A DNA stretch of 64,000 bases, from the NCBI GenBank assembly GCA_040510375.1, contig JBEVJC010000034.1:62001-126000 (forward strand), given 5' to 3'. The stretch comes from JBEVJC01 sp040510375 (lineage in GTDB: Bacteria; Bacteroidota; Bacteroidia; Chitinophagales; Chitinophagaceae). Shown piece by piece: positions 43,557-52,632 of the stretch; position 1 is the stretch's first letter; each line of letters begins with the position of its first letter. Position numbers and translations under genes: made by a program. The notes beneath the pieces are model-generated. The model saw only the letters and a list, made by a program, of their open reading frames with translations. It was not told the DNA's origin and made no database searches.

Positions 43557-44021
43557 ATGGACGGATTAACACAGTTACTTGAACATAAGATCAGCAACCT
43601 GATCGCAGAAGATACAGACGTTTTCCTGGTAGAGATCAGGATAAAACCGACAAATAATATCAAGGTCTTCCTGGATGCCGACCAGGGAATCAGCATTGAC
43701 CGGCTGATCCGCTATAACCGGCGCCTGTACAAAGACCTGGAGGAAAGTAACGTGTTTCCGGAAGGCGATTTCTCCCTTGAAGTTTCGTCGCCCGGCCTCG
43801 ACGAACCCCTGAAACTGTTTCGCCAGTACCAGAAAAATATCGGTCGTTTCGTAGAAGTGACTGAACTGGACGGACTGAAAAAAGAAGGTAAACTGCTGAC
43901 CGCAATCGAAGATGCGATCACGGTTTCAGAGGAAAAAGGCAAAGGAAAAAAGAAGGAAGTGATCGAACACATCATTCCTTTTTCGAATATAAAATCAACA
44001 ATTATTCAGGTGAAATTTTAA
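43557..44021 (+). CDS. rimP: Ribosome maturation factor RimP
   Basis: A 154-residue protein needed for maturation of the 30S subunit. The N-terminal domain has DTDVFLVEIRIKPTNNIKVFLD and DRLIRYNRRLYKDLEE, then the family core DFSLEVSSPGLDEPLK, followed by a small SH3-like C-terminal domain. It opens the rimP-nusA-infB operon, a gene order conserved across most bacteria. ATG 43557 follows the promoter and leader hairpin directly. Confidence 0.95.
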   Translation: MDGLTQLLEHKISNLIAEDTDVFLVEIRIKPTNNIKVFLDADQGISIDRLIRYNRRLYKDLEESNVFPEGDFSLEVSSPGLDEPLKLFRQYQKNIGRFVEVTELDGLKKEGKLLTAIEDAITVSEEKGKGKKKEVIEHIIPFSNIKSTIIQVKF

Positions 44022-44151
44022 CAGCATGGACCCGCTGCCTTCCGTTTAACGGTAAGGATAACCGACGGGTACACGGCATTTTAAATTATAAAAATTAATA
44101 ATTACCAGGGCAGGGAATATTACAACCGGCCCGCGACACAAAAATTGTTTT

Positions 44152-45402
44152 ATGGCAAGTATCAATCTTATAGAAGCGTTCCAGGAATTCAAGGACGCCG
44201 AAAATATTGACCGTCCAACGATGATGAAAGTGGTGGAAGACGTTTTCAAAACCCTGCTTCGTAAGAAGTATGGCAGTGATGAAAACTTCGACGTAATCGT
44301 AAATGCGGAGCAGGGTGACCTTGAGATCATCCGTCACCGTATGATTGTGGAGGATGGACAGGTAGAGGATCCGCTGGCACAGGTTGCCTATTCCGAAGCC
44401 ACCAAGATTGAGCCCGATTTCGAGGTAGGTGAAGAACTCTTCCAGGAGATCGACCTCTACGATTTCGGACGCCGCGCCATCCTGGCCGCCAAACAAACCC
44501 TGGCAAGCCGGATCAGCGACCTTAAAAAGAATGTACTGGCAAAAAAATATGGTGACAGGATTGGCGAGATCATCAGCGCCGAAGTTTACCAGGTATGGAA
44601 AAAGGAAATATTACTGCTGGACGAGGAAGGCAACGAACTGATCCTCCCGAAGAGCGAGCAGATCCCGCAGGATTACTTCAAAAAAGGCGAGAATATCCGC
44701 GCCGTGGTTCGTAAGGTGGACATGAAGAACAACAACCCGGTGATCATTCTTTCCCGCACCGCACCTGAGTTTCTGGCTAAATTATTGGAGATAGAAGTGC
44801 CTGAAATTTTCGACGGACTGATCGTTATTAAAAAAATCGTGCGCGATCCGGGAGAAAGAGCGAAAGTTGCAGTAGAATCCTATGATGACCGCATCGATCC
44901 GGTGGGTGCCTGTGTGGGTATGAAAGGTAGCCGGATCCATGGAATTGTCCGCGAACTGAAGAATGAAAACATCGACGTCATCAACTGGACAGCAAATACC
45001 CAGTTGCTTATACAACGCTCCCTGACCCCTGCAAAGATCACCCATATGGAACTGAACAACGAAAGTAAACACGCGAGTGTTTACCTGAAGCCCGATCAGG
45101 TGTCACTTGCAATCGGCCGCCGTGGGGTTAATATCAAACTGGCAACTGAACTCACCGGTTATGAGCTGGATGTGTTCCGTGATGCGGAAGAAGATGAAAC
45201 CGCACAATTTGATGTGGATCTGGAGGAATTCAGTGATGAGATCGAAACATGGATCATCGACGAATTGAAAAGGGTTGGTTGCGATACGGCTCGTAGCGTA
45301 TTGAACCTGACCGCTGAAGAACTGGAACGCAGGACAGACCTGGAGAAGGTGACGATCGATGAAGTACGCAAAGTATTGCAGGCTGAGCTTGCAAATGAAT
45401 AA
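44152..45402 (+). CDS. nusA: Transcription termination/antitermination factor NusA
   Basis: A 416-residue protein: N-terminal RNA-polymerase-binding domain (about 1-130), S1 domain (about 135-200), and two KH domains (GVKGSRIHGIVRELKNENIDVI; LAIGRRGVNIKLATELTGYELD). The C-terminal 50 residues (RRTDLEKVTIDEVRKVL) resemble a single helix-hairpin segment; the double acidic repeat of the E. coli protein is absent, as is usual outside Proteobacteria. It lies 130 bases after rimP in the same operon. Confidence 0.96.
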   Translation: MASINLIEAFQEFKDAENIDRPTMMKVVEDVFKTLLRKKYGSDENFDVIVNAEQGDLEIIRHRMIVEDGQVEDPLAQVAYSEATKIEPDFEVGEELFQEIDLYDFGRRAILAAKQTLASRISDLKKNVLAKKYGDRIGEIISAEVYQVWKKEILLLDEEGNELILPKSEQIPQDYFKKGENIRAVVRKVDMKNNNPVIILSRTAPEFLAKLLEIEVPEIFDGLIVIKKIVRDPGERAKVAVESYDDRIDPVGACVGMKGSRIHGIVRELKNENIDVINWTANTQLLIQRSLTPAKITHMELNNESKHASVYLKPDQVSLAIGRRGVNIKLATELTGYELDVFRDAEEDETAQFDVDLEEFSDEIETWIIDELKRVGCDTARSVLNLTAEELERRTDLEKVTIDEVRKVLQAELANE

Positions 45403-45496
45403 ATAGTCCCGAAATGGTCCGGGGGACAGGAATGAGCAGCTAAACACTCATTTCTTTTGTCACTCACGGGCAGCATTAGCATAACAAACAAACTGA

Positions 45497-48373
45497 ATGT
45501 CAGAAACAACAACAACAGTAAGATTAATGGCAGCAGCCAAGGAGTTCAACATCGGGAAAGATACCCTGGTGGACTTCCTGGTGAGCAAAGGATTCAGCAA
45601 GGACGACCTGAAACCTACGTCAAAACTGACGGAGGAAATGTATCGTTCATTGCAGTCTGAATTCCAGAGCGACAAAGCAGCCAAAATGAAAAGTGATACC
45701 GTGGAGCTTCCCAAGGGATCACAGGCGGAAGCCAAGAAGAAAAAAGAAGACGAGGAGGTCCTGTTCAGGAAGGAAGAGAAAAAGGTTGTAGCGCCTAAAA
45801 AAGAAGAAACGCCAGCTCCCCCGCCACCGCCGCCAGTTGTAGAAACCCCGGTTGTGGAAGAGCCTGAGCCCGTTATTGTCAGCATTCCCGAACCTGAACC
45901 CGTAGTTGAAGTGGTAGTTGAAGCTCCTCCCAAAGTGGAAGTGCCGGAAATTCCACATCTGAAAGTGATCGATAAAATCGATCTGTCGGCTATAGATTCA
46001 TCTACCCGTCCGAAGAAGTCAATAAAGAAAAAAGAAGAGGCCCCGGCCCCCGTGGTAAAAAAAGAGGTTGAAAAAGTACCTGAGCCCGTGCCTGAGCCTG
46101 TTGTGGAAATAGAAGTTCCGGTTGCCAAAGTGGAACCTGTTATTGAACCTGTAAAAGAAGAAGAAGACCAGCCTGCGGTAATTGAGAATATCAAGGCCGA
46201 AAAGATTGAGGGTCCGAAAATCCTCGGTAAAATCGAGCTGCCGGTTGATAATGATACCCGTCCCAAAATGGACGAGAAACGCAAACGTAAACGCATCCCG
46301 ATCGAGAAGAAGGATGTACGTCCGGGCCAGGCTCCAGGTGGCCGCGCTCCGGGAACAGGTCCTACCATCACCCGCCCCAACCAGGGCAGGTCAGGTAATC
46401 GTCCCACTCTTACAAGGGCTACCGGTAACGCGGGTGGCGCAGGTCGTGGCGATAAAACCATCGATGAAAAAGAGATCCAGCGGAAGATCCAGGAAACGCA
46501 GGCCAAATTATCCGGCGGCGGTGGACGCGGACGTAATCTCAAAGGAAAGGCAAGACGTGAAAAAAGGCAGGAGCTGGCCGATTCAATGGCAGCTGCCGGT
46601 GAAGACAATAAACTGCAGGTTACAGAATTTATCAGTGTAAGCGAACTCGCCAACCTGATGGATGTAAGTTTCGCAGAAGTGATCAGCAAGTGTATGAGCC
46701 TTGGTATCATGGTATCGATCAACCAACGCCTCGATGCGGAAGTTATCGAACTGGTATCAAGTGAATTTGGTTTCGATGTTGAGTTTATCGACATGGAAAA
46801 ACAAATGGAAATGGAGGAAGAGGAGAATGCAGACGAAGCAGGCGACCTTACCCCACGTTCACCAATTGTTACCATCATGGGTCACGTTGACCATGGCAAA
46901 ACCTCACTGCTTGACTATATCCGGAGTGCAAACGTGGTGGCCGGTGAAGCGGGTGGTATCACCCAGCATATCGGTGCCTACCAGGTTGAACTGCCCAACG
47001 GCAAACAGATCACGTTCCTTGATACACCAGGTCACGAAGCGTTTACCGCCATGCGTGCGAGGGGTGCCAAGGTTACGGATATCGCCGTGATCGTTGTTGC
47101 AGCGGATGATGCAGTGATGCCCCAGACCCGTGAAGCAATCAGCCACGCACAGGCTGCGGGTGTTCCGATGATCTTTGCGATCAACAAGATCGATAAGGAC
47201 GGCGCCAACCCACAAAAGATTTACGAACAACTTTCTTCCATGAACATCCTGGTTGAAGAATGGGGCGGTAAGTTCCAGAGTCAGGAATTATCAGCGAAGA
47301 AAGCATTGAATATTGACAAGTTGCTGGAGAAGATCCTGCTTGAAGCTGAACTGCTCGACCTGAAAGCCAACCCTGCAAGGGAAGGAACAGGTACCATCAT
47401 CGAAGCATCGCTTGATAAGGGTCGTGGTTATGTAGCTACCCTGTTGGTTGAAAACGGAACACTCCGTTCTGGCGACCTGGTTGTCAGCGGCCAGTATTAT
47501 GGTCGTGTGAAAGCCATGTTCAACGAAAGAAATAAACGCGAAGAAGAAGCTGGTCCATCTGCACCAGCCGTGATCCTTGGATTGAACGGTGCCCCTCAGG
47601 CAGGTGAAAAATTCAAGGTGTATACCGATGAAGCTGAAGCAAAAGAAATCGCCAACCGTCGCGCCCAGATCCTGCGTGAGCAAGGGATGCGTGCGAAGAA
47701 ACATATTACACTGGATGAGATCGGTCGCCGTCTGGCACTTGGAAACTTCAAGGAACTGAACGTGATCATCAAGGGTGACGTGGATGGTTCTGTGGAAGCC
47801 CTGAGTGACTCCTTACAGAAATTATCTACTGAAGAAATCGCTGTTCGCGTATTGTTAAAAGGCGTTGGACAGATTTCTGAAAGTGATGTGGTGCTGGCAA
47901 CCGCTTCCGATGCGGTAATCATCGGGTTTAACGTTCGTCCTTCGGTACAGGCCAACCGCCTTGCTGAAACGGAAGGCGTGGAAATCAAGTTGTATTCGAT
48001 CATCTACACTGCGATTGATGAGATCCGCAGTGCGATGGAAGGTATGCTTGAACCGAAGATGCAGGAAAGGATCGTGGCAAACGTGGAAGTGCGTGAGGTC
48101 TTCAAATTCGACAAGGCTACCGTTGCCGGTTGTTATGTCCGGGATGGTAAGATCAAACGTGATTCGAAAATCCGCCTGATCCGGGATGGTATCGTGGTTT
48201 ACCCGCTGGGTGAAAACGTAGCCGAACTGGCTTCCCTCAAACGTTTCAAAGATGATGCGAAAGAGGTACAGGCAGGAATGGAATGCGGTCTGACCATCAA
48301 GAACTACATCGATATGAAGGCCGGTGATGTGGTTGAAGCGTACGAACAGGAAGAAGTAAAACGGACTCTTTAA
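45497..48373 (+). CDS. infB: Translation initiation factor IF-2
   Basis: A 958-residue GTPase that places initiator tRNA on the 30S subunit. Residues 1-60 form the IF-2 N-terminal fold (RLMAAAKEFNIGKDTLVDFL), then a long low-complexity linker rich in Pro, Glu, Val and Lys (about 70-330), the IF2_N segment (ELANLMDVSFAEVISKCMSLGI), and the G domain with GHVDHGKTS, DTPGHE and NKID, followed by the beta-barrel and C-terminal tRNA-binding domains. Length is normal for Bacteroidota. It is the last gene of the operon and ends at a strong hairpin. Confidence 0.97.
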   Translation: MSETTTTVRLMAAAKEFNIGKDTLVDFLVSKGFSKDDLKPTSKLTEEMYRSLQSEFQSDKAAKMKSDTVELPKGSQAEAKKKKEDEEVLFRKEEKKVVAPKKEETPAPPPPPPVVETPVVEEPEPVIVSIPEPEPVVEVVVEAPPKVEVPEIPHLKVIDKIDLSAIDSSTRPKKSIKKKEEAPAPVVKKEVEKVPEPVPEPVVEIEVPVAKVEPVIEPVKEEEDQPAVIENIKAEKIEGPKILGKIELPVDNDTRPKMDEKRKRKRIPIEKKDVRPGQAPGGRAPGTGPTITRPNQGRSGNRPTLTRATGNAGGAGRGDKTIDEKEIQRKIQETQAKLSGGGGRGRNLKGKARREKRQELADSMAAAGEDNKLQVTEFISVSELANLMDVSFAEVISKCMSLGIMVSINQRLDAEVIELVSSEFGFDVEFIDMEKQMEMEEEENADEAGDLTPRSPIVTIMGHVDHGKTSLLDYIRSANVVAGEAGGITQHIGAYQVELPNGKQITFLDTPGHEAFTAMRARGAKVTDIAVIVVAADDAVMPQTREAISHAQAAGVPMIFAINKIDKDGANPQKIYEQLSSMNILVEEWGGKFQSQELSAKKALNIDKLLEKILLEAELLDLKANPAREGTGTIIEASLDKGRGYVATLLVENGTLRSGDLVVSGQYYGRVKAMFNERNKREEEAGPSAPAVILGLNGAPQAGEKFKVYTDEAEAKEIANRRAQILREQGMRAKKHITLDEIGRRLALGNFKELNVIIKGDVDGSVEALSDSLQKLSTEEIAVRVLLKGVGQISESDVVLATASDAVIIGFNVRPSVQANRLAETEGVEIKLYSIIYTAIDEIRSAMEGMLEPKMQERIVANVEVREVFKFDKATVAGCYVRDGKIKRDSKIRLIRDGIVVYPLGENVAELASLKRFKDDAKEVQAGMECGLTIKNYIDMKAGDVVEAYEQEEVKRTL

Positions 48374-48392
48374 GACATTCGACAGATTATAT

Positions 48393-48420
48393 ATTTGGCC
48401 GCCATAACAGGCGGCCAAAT
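48393..48420 (+). terminator. Terminator of the rimP-nusA-infB operon
   Basis: A perfect 11-bp GC-rich stem (48393-48403 with 48410-48420, loop ATAACA) begins 20 bases after the infB stop and is followed by CTTTGTT. Confidence 0.75.
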
Positions 48421-48479
48421 CTTTGTTAAATACCCACCGGCATCATGCGCAGGTAAAAGGGTCAAACTATTTTTGAATC

Positions 48480-49862
48480 ATGTTAACTACCAGAAATTTC
48501 CTAGTGGCCGCGTCACTGCTGATAAGTGCGGTGGCCAGTGCCCAGACACCTGTAAAGGTGGTGGCCGACAAAATTGTTGCTGTAGTAGGCGACAGGATCA
48601 TTCTTCAATCAGATATAAAAAACCAGATTGACGATGCAAAACGTAATGGCGGCACTGTGCCTGCTGGTGCAGAATGTATGCTGATGGAGCAGTCGCTGAT
48701 CAGCAAGGTGATGATGCTGCAGGCAGAAAAAGATTCACTTCCTGTTTCCGATGAGGAAGTAGAAGCGCAGCTTGACCAGCAGGTGCGTTATTTTATTAAC
48801 CAGGTGGGGAGCCAGCAAGCACTTGAAGAGTATGCAGGAAAGACCATCTATCAGTTAAAGGACGATTCACGCCAGACCATCCGCGAACGCAAACTTGCAG
48901 AAGCAATGCAGGAAAAAATTGTGGGCAACGTGAAGATCACCCCTACCGAAGTGAAAACATTTTTCGAAAGGGTACCGAAGGATAGTCTCCCTTATTTTGA
49001 ATCGGAACTGGAAGTAGGTACAATTGTAATTTATCCGAAAGCCTCGCGCGATCTGGAGACTTACATAGTAGGTGAAATGAATCTTTATAAAAAACAGATC
49101 GAACAAAAGCTTTATACATTTGAACAACTGGCCCAGCGTTACTCGGAAGATCCGGGTAGTAAAGAACGTGGCGGGTTTTACCAGGTAAACCGGAATGAAA
49201 AAAGCTGGGATCCTGTATTCCTTACCACCGCGTTCCGTTTGAAAGATGGTGAAATATCTGCGCCGGTTAAAGGAAAATTCGGATATCATATTATCCAGAT
49301 GGTTAAAAGAAGTGGTGATGATGCAGATATCCGTCATATCCTGCGTACCGCACCCATTACTGATGCAGAGATCAATATGGCGAAAGGCAAGCTGGATACA
49401 GTCCGGCAGGCCATCGTTGCAGGCAGGATTGGTTTCAACGAAGCAGCAAAGAAATTCAGTGACGATGATGCACAGAAATTCCAGGGCGCGTTTGTCCTGA
49501 ACCGCGACGGATCACCCTATGTTACTATCGACCAGCTTGATAAGGAAATGGTAGCAACCATCAGCAAAATGAAAGTGGGCGAGTACTCCGCACCCGTGGT
49601 GTTCACCGGCGATCAGGGTAAAAAAGGGGTACGTATAGTTTACCTGAAATCGAGATCTGAACCACATATCATGAATCTGCGCGATGACTACAGTAAGATT
49701 GCGCAGGGAGCACTGGAAGAAAAGAAAAAAATTGCACTGGATAAATGGCTGGATACCAAGATCCCTACCTATTATATTTCAGTGGACCCGTCTACATCGG
49801 CTACCTGTCCCGCTATGTCCAAATATGCGAGTAAGGAAGCACCCGGAACAGCGGGTCTTTAA
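48480..49862 (+). CDS. SurA-like periplasmic peptidyl-prolyl isomerase
   Basis: A 460-residue exported protein: signal peptide (TTRNFLVAASLLISAVASAQ), SurA N-terminal chaperone domain (ADKIVAVVGDRIILQSDIKNQ; about 25-165), then two parvulin domains, at about 170-275 (FEQLAQRYSEDPGSKERGG, FGYHIIQMVKRSG) and 280-380 (IRHILRTAPITDAEI, FNEAAKKFSDDDA). It escorts outer-membrane proteins through the periplasm and isomerises proline bonds. Such a factor fits an organism with many TonB receptors. It is a separate unit with its own terminator. Confidence 0.9.
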   Translation: MLTTRNFLVAASLLISAVASAQTPVKVVADKIVAVVGDRIILQSDIKNQIDDAKRNGGTVPAGAECMLMEQSLISKVMMLQAEKDSLPVSDEEVEAQLDQQVRYFINQVGSQQALEEYAGKTIYQLKDDSRQTIRERKLAEAMQEKIVGNVKITPTEVKTFFERVPKDSLPYFESELEVGTIVIYPKASRDLETYIVGEMNLYKKQIEQKLYTFEQLAQRYSEDPGSKERGGFYQVNRNEKSWDPVFLTTAFRLKDGEISAPVKGKFGYHIIQMVKRSGDDADIRHILRTAPITDAEINMAKGKLDTVRQAIVAGRIGFNEAAKKFSDDDAQKFQGAFVLNRDGSPYVTIDQLDKEMVATISKMKVGEYSAPVVFTGDQGKKGVRIVYLKSRSEPHIMNLRDDYSKIAQGALEEKKKIALDKWLDTKIPTYYISVDPSTSATCPAMSKYASKEAPGTAGL

Positions 49863-49881
49863 GACAGAAAAGATATTTTTT

Positions 49882-49909
49882 AAAAGGCCTCCTGATGGAG
49901 GCCTTTTTT
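49882..49909 (+). terminator. Terminator of the surA-like gene
   Basis: An 11-bp core stem AAAGGCCTCC/GGAGGCCTTT (within 49882-49892 and 49897-49907, loop TGAT) ends in a run of T, 20 bases after the stop codon. Confidence 0.88.
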
Positions 49910-49927
49910 ATTTATTTAAGCCAGTCC

Positions 49928-50072
49928 AGGTATTCAATGTTAAACCCGGTCCCTCCCTTAATGTTTTAACCGGGTGCTCTGATGTTCGGCCCCGTCACGA
50001 CGCTCAGGTTCAACCCCGTTCCGGATCTCAATTTTAAACCTCTCCCATCTCAATGTTCAAACTTTCTTTCCC
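49928..50072. repeat. Degenerate short tandem repeats (about 22-27 bp)
   Basis: Six imperfect units share the core (C)AATGTT(A/C)AACCC: CAATGTTAAACCC, TAATGTTTTAACCG, TGATGTTCGGCCCC, CAGGTTCAACCCC, CAATTTTAAACC and CAATGTTCAAACTTTC. They fill the start of the 370-base gap between the surA-like and purF-like genes; no gene is visible there. Confidence 0.5.
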
Positions 50073-50184
50073 TTACAGTGTTATAATCAAAAATCATTTC
50101 CTGAAGGCGGACGATTATGCAGCGGACCAGTACAGTGGCCTTGAGGGGGTGATTTTTTATTCAGTTAAATCAATCGAAACACGC

Positions 50185-50215
50185 TTTGGTGTGTGCCTCC
50201 AATGGACTACCTTTG
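50185..50215 (+). promoter_or_regulatory. Promoter of the purF-like gene
   Basis: TTTG (50185-50188) and TACCTTTG (50208-50215) are separated by 19 bases, an exact match to the Bacteroidota consensus. The predicted transcription start is near 50222, which rules out upstream start codons for the next gene. Confidence 0.78.
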
Positions 50216-50233
50216 CGTCTTTCCCGCAAATAC

Positions 50234-52081
50234 ATGAGTGACGAGATCAAACACGAATGCGGTTTAGCATTCATTCGATTAAGGAAACCCTTCTCTTACT
50301 ATCAGCAGCAGTATGGCACCGTAACCTGGGGGCTTAATAAAATGTACCTGTTGATGGAAAAGCAACACAACCGCGGCCAGGATGGCGCCGGTGTGGCCGC
50401 TGTAAAACTGAATGTTGAACCCGGATATCCTTTTCTCCACCGTTATCGCAGTGTTGCACCGCAGCCAATCGCTGATGTGTTCCGCCATATAGGTGCTGAA
50501 ATCGATGACCTGGCCAAGTTCAATCCTGATATCCGTAATCATCCCGGTTTGATGAAAGGTCACCTTGATTTTATGGGTGAACTCCTGTTGGGGCATTTAC
50601 GATACGGAACACAGGGTAAAAACAACGCAGAATTCTGTCATCCCTTCATAAAAAGAGATACGATCCTTTCCCGCAACCTTGCCCTCGCGGGAAATTTTAA
50701 TTTGGTGAATACGGAAGAATTGTTCTCCCTGATTAATATTGATCCGGGTGTATTCCAGCGCCAGAGTGATCTTGCTGCCATGATGGAAGTGTTATATCAT
50801 TTCCTGATCAAGGCCGATGAAGAAGCTCCAGGTACGCTGGATCTTGCAAGTGTGTTACGTAAAGCAGTTCCCCTGTTTGATGGTGGATTTCACGTGGGTG
50901 GTATGACTGGTAACGGGATTGGTTTTGTTTTCCGTGATGCGCACGGCATCCGCCCTTCCTATTACTACATGAATGATGAAGTGATCGTAGCTGCTTCTGA
51001 AAGGGCAGCCATCCGTACTACTTTTAATGTGGGTGAGAATGAAGTGAAGGAACTGATGCCGGGCCAAGCGCTGATTGTAGACGAACATGGCGACATGCAG
51101 ATCGTACAGGTCATGGAACCAAAGGAACGTAAGGCCTGTAGTTTCGAACGCATTTATTTCTCAAGGGGAAGTGATGAAAAGATATATCGTGAACGTAATG
51201 CACTTGGATATAATCTCAGCGAACAGGTGCTGAAATCGATCGACTATGATCTGAAGAATACAATCTTCTCTTTTATTCCCAATACGGCAGAAGTGGCGTT
51301 TTATGGAATGGTGAAGGGAATGGAAGACTATCTCGCCAAAACAAAGATCGAACGGATCATGAGTTGGGGCAAGGACTTTGACGAAGAAAAACTCAGCCAG
51401 GTTATCAACCGCCGCATCCGCCAGGAAAAGATTGCCATCAAGGATGTGAAGATGCGCACCTTCATTACCGAAGATGCCAACCGGAATGAAATGGTACAGC
51501 ACGTATATGATATCACGTATGGTACAGTAAGACCGGGTGAAGATACACTGGTGGTTATTGATGATTCCATTGTGCGCGGCACCACGCTGAAAGAAAGTAT
51601 TATCCGGATGCTTGCCCGGCTGAAGCCAAAACGGATTATTGTTGTATCGTCGTCTCCCCAGATCCGTTACCCCGATTGTTATGGTATTGATATGAGCCGC
51701 ATGGGTGATTTCATTGCATTCAATGCGGCTGTAAGTCTCCTGAAAGAAAGGGGCGAGGAAGATTTCCTTACAGAACTTTTCCAGAAATGTAAGGACCTGC
51801 AACGAAATAACCAATTGCATACAGAGAACCTTGTTAAGCAGTTATATAAGAAATTTACCGCCGAAGAAATTTCGGCAAAAATCGCTCAGCTTATTACTCC
51901 GGAAGGGCTGGATATCCCTGTGGACGTGATCTTCCAGAGTATTGAAGACCTTCATAAAAGTTGTCCGAGTAACCTGGGCGACTGGTATTTCTCCGGTGAT
52001 TATCCCACCCCGGGCGGAAATAAAGTGGTGAATAAGGCCTTTATCAATTACATGGAAGGAAAGAATGTGCGTGGGTATTAA
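50234..52081 (+). CDS. Amidophosphoribosyltransferase, long Bacteroidota type
   Basis: A 615-residue class II glutamine amidotransferase joined to a phosphoribosyltransferase. The catalytic Cys is Cys9 (HECGLAFIRL) behind an 8-residue propeptide that must be removed, as in Bacillus PurF. NRGQDGAGVAAVK and LLGHLRYGTQGKNN follow, and the PRPP loop is VVIDDSIVRGTT (about 440-451). It makes phosphoribosylamine, the first step of purine synthesis, from PRPP and glutamine. At 615 residues it exceeds the usual 470-510, with an extended C-terminal domain, so it may be a paralogue of the housekeeping PurF. ATG 50234 was chosen over 50186 because the promoter lies between them. Confidence 0.82.
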   Translation: MSDEIKHECGLAFIRLRKPFSYYQQQYGTVTWGLNKMYLLMEKQHNRGQDGAGVAAVKLNVEPGYPFLHRYRSVAPQPIADVFRHIGAEIDDLAKFNPDIRNHPGLMKGHLDFMGELLLGHLRYGTQGKNNAEFCHPFIKRDTILSRNLALAGNFNLVNTEELFSLINIDPGVFQRQSDLAAMMEVLYHFLIKADEEAPGTLDLASVLRKAVPLFDGGFHVGGMTGNGIGFVFRDAHGIRPSYYYMNDEVIVAASERAAIRTTFNVGENEVKELMPGQALIVDEHGDMQIVQVMEPKERKACSFERIYFSRGSDEKIYRERNALGYNLSEQVLKSIDYDLKNTIFSFIPNTAEVAFYGMVKGMEDYLAKTKIERIMSWGKDFDEEKLSQVINRRIRQEKIAIKDVKMRTFITEDANRNEMVQHVYDITYGTVRPGEDTLVVIDDSIVRGTTLKESIIRMLARLKPKRIIVVSSSPQIRYPDCYGIDMSRMGDFIAFNAAVSLLKERGEEDFLTELFQKCKDLQRNNQLHTENLVKQLYKKFTAEEISAKIAQLITPEGLDIPVDVIFQSIEDLHKSCPSNLGDWYFSGDYPTPGGNKVVNKAFINYMEGKNVRGY

Positions 52082-52129
52082 AGCTGGTGTAATACTTGAG
52101 ATGGCTAAGCCACTAAATACTTTATGCAT

Positions 52130-52621
52130 ATGAAACAAGTGATCCTTGTCCGCCATGCCAAAAGCTCCTGGTCCGATTTCTCCATTAAGGATTTTGACCG
52201 CCCTCTTAATGACCGCGGAAAACATGATGCACCAATGATGGCACAGCGGCTCGTTGACAGGAAGATCGCCATTGATTCATTTATAGCAAGTCCCGCCAAA
52301 CGCGCAAAACGTACTGCCGAATATTTTGCAAAGACCTATGGTCAGCCAAAAGATTCTGTTTTGTTTGAAAAGGAACTTTACCTGGGCGGACCTCCCACTT
52401 TTTATGAAGTGATCAGCCGGATACCTGATTCAATAAATAGTGTTGCCATCTTCTCCCATAACAATGGCATTACCGAATTTGCAAACCAGCTTACACGTAC
52501 AAAGATCGACGAGATTCCTACCTGTGGAATTTATGCAGTAAAAATTGCAATTGAAACCTGGAAAGATTTCAAAGAGGCAGAAAAGGAGTTCTGGTTTTTT
52601 GATTATCCCAAGGCTGGTTAA
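52130..52621 (+). CDS. SixA-like phosphohistidine phosphatase
   Basis: A 163-residue histidine phosphatase: the RHG-type motif is LVRHAKSSW (His9), followed by DFDRPLNDRGKHDAPMMAQRL, the IASPAKRAKRTAEYF segment and a late SHNNG with the second catalytic His. Family members such as SixA remove phosphate from histidine residues of phosphotransfer proteins; the target here is unknown. An ATG two codons upstream (52124) is equally possible. It follows the purF-like gene by 48 bases. Confidence 0.85.
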   Translation: MKQVILVRHAKSSWSDFSIKDFDRPLNDRGKHDAPMMAQRLVDRKIAIDSFIASPAKRAKRTAEYFAKTYGQPKDSVLFEKELYLGGPPTFYEVISRIPDSINSVAIFSHNNGITEFANQLTRTKIDEIPTCGIYAVKIAIETWKDFKEAEKEFWFFDYPKAG

Positions 52622-52632
52622 TGTCTGTTATT

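Noticed and set aside
45460..46878. 472-codon minus-strand open frame opposite infB
   Set aside because: Its Ser/Thr/Phe/Ile-rich sequence mirrors the Pro/Glu/Lys-rich linker of IF-2 on the other strand; it has no domain and the plus-strand gene is certain.
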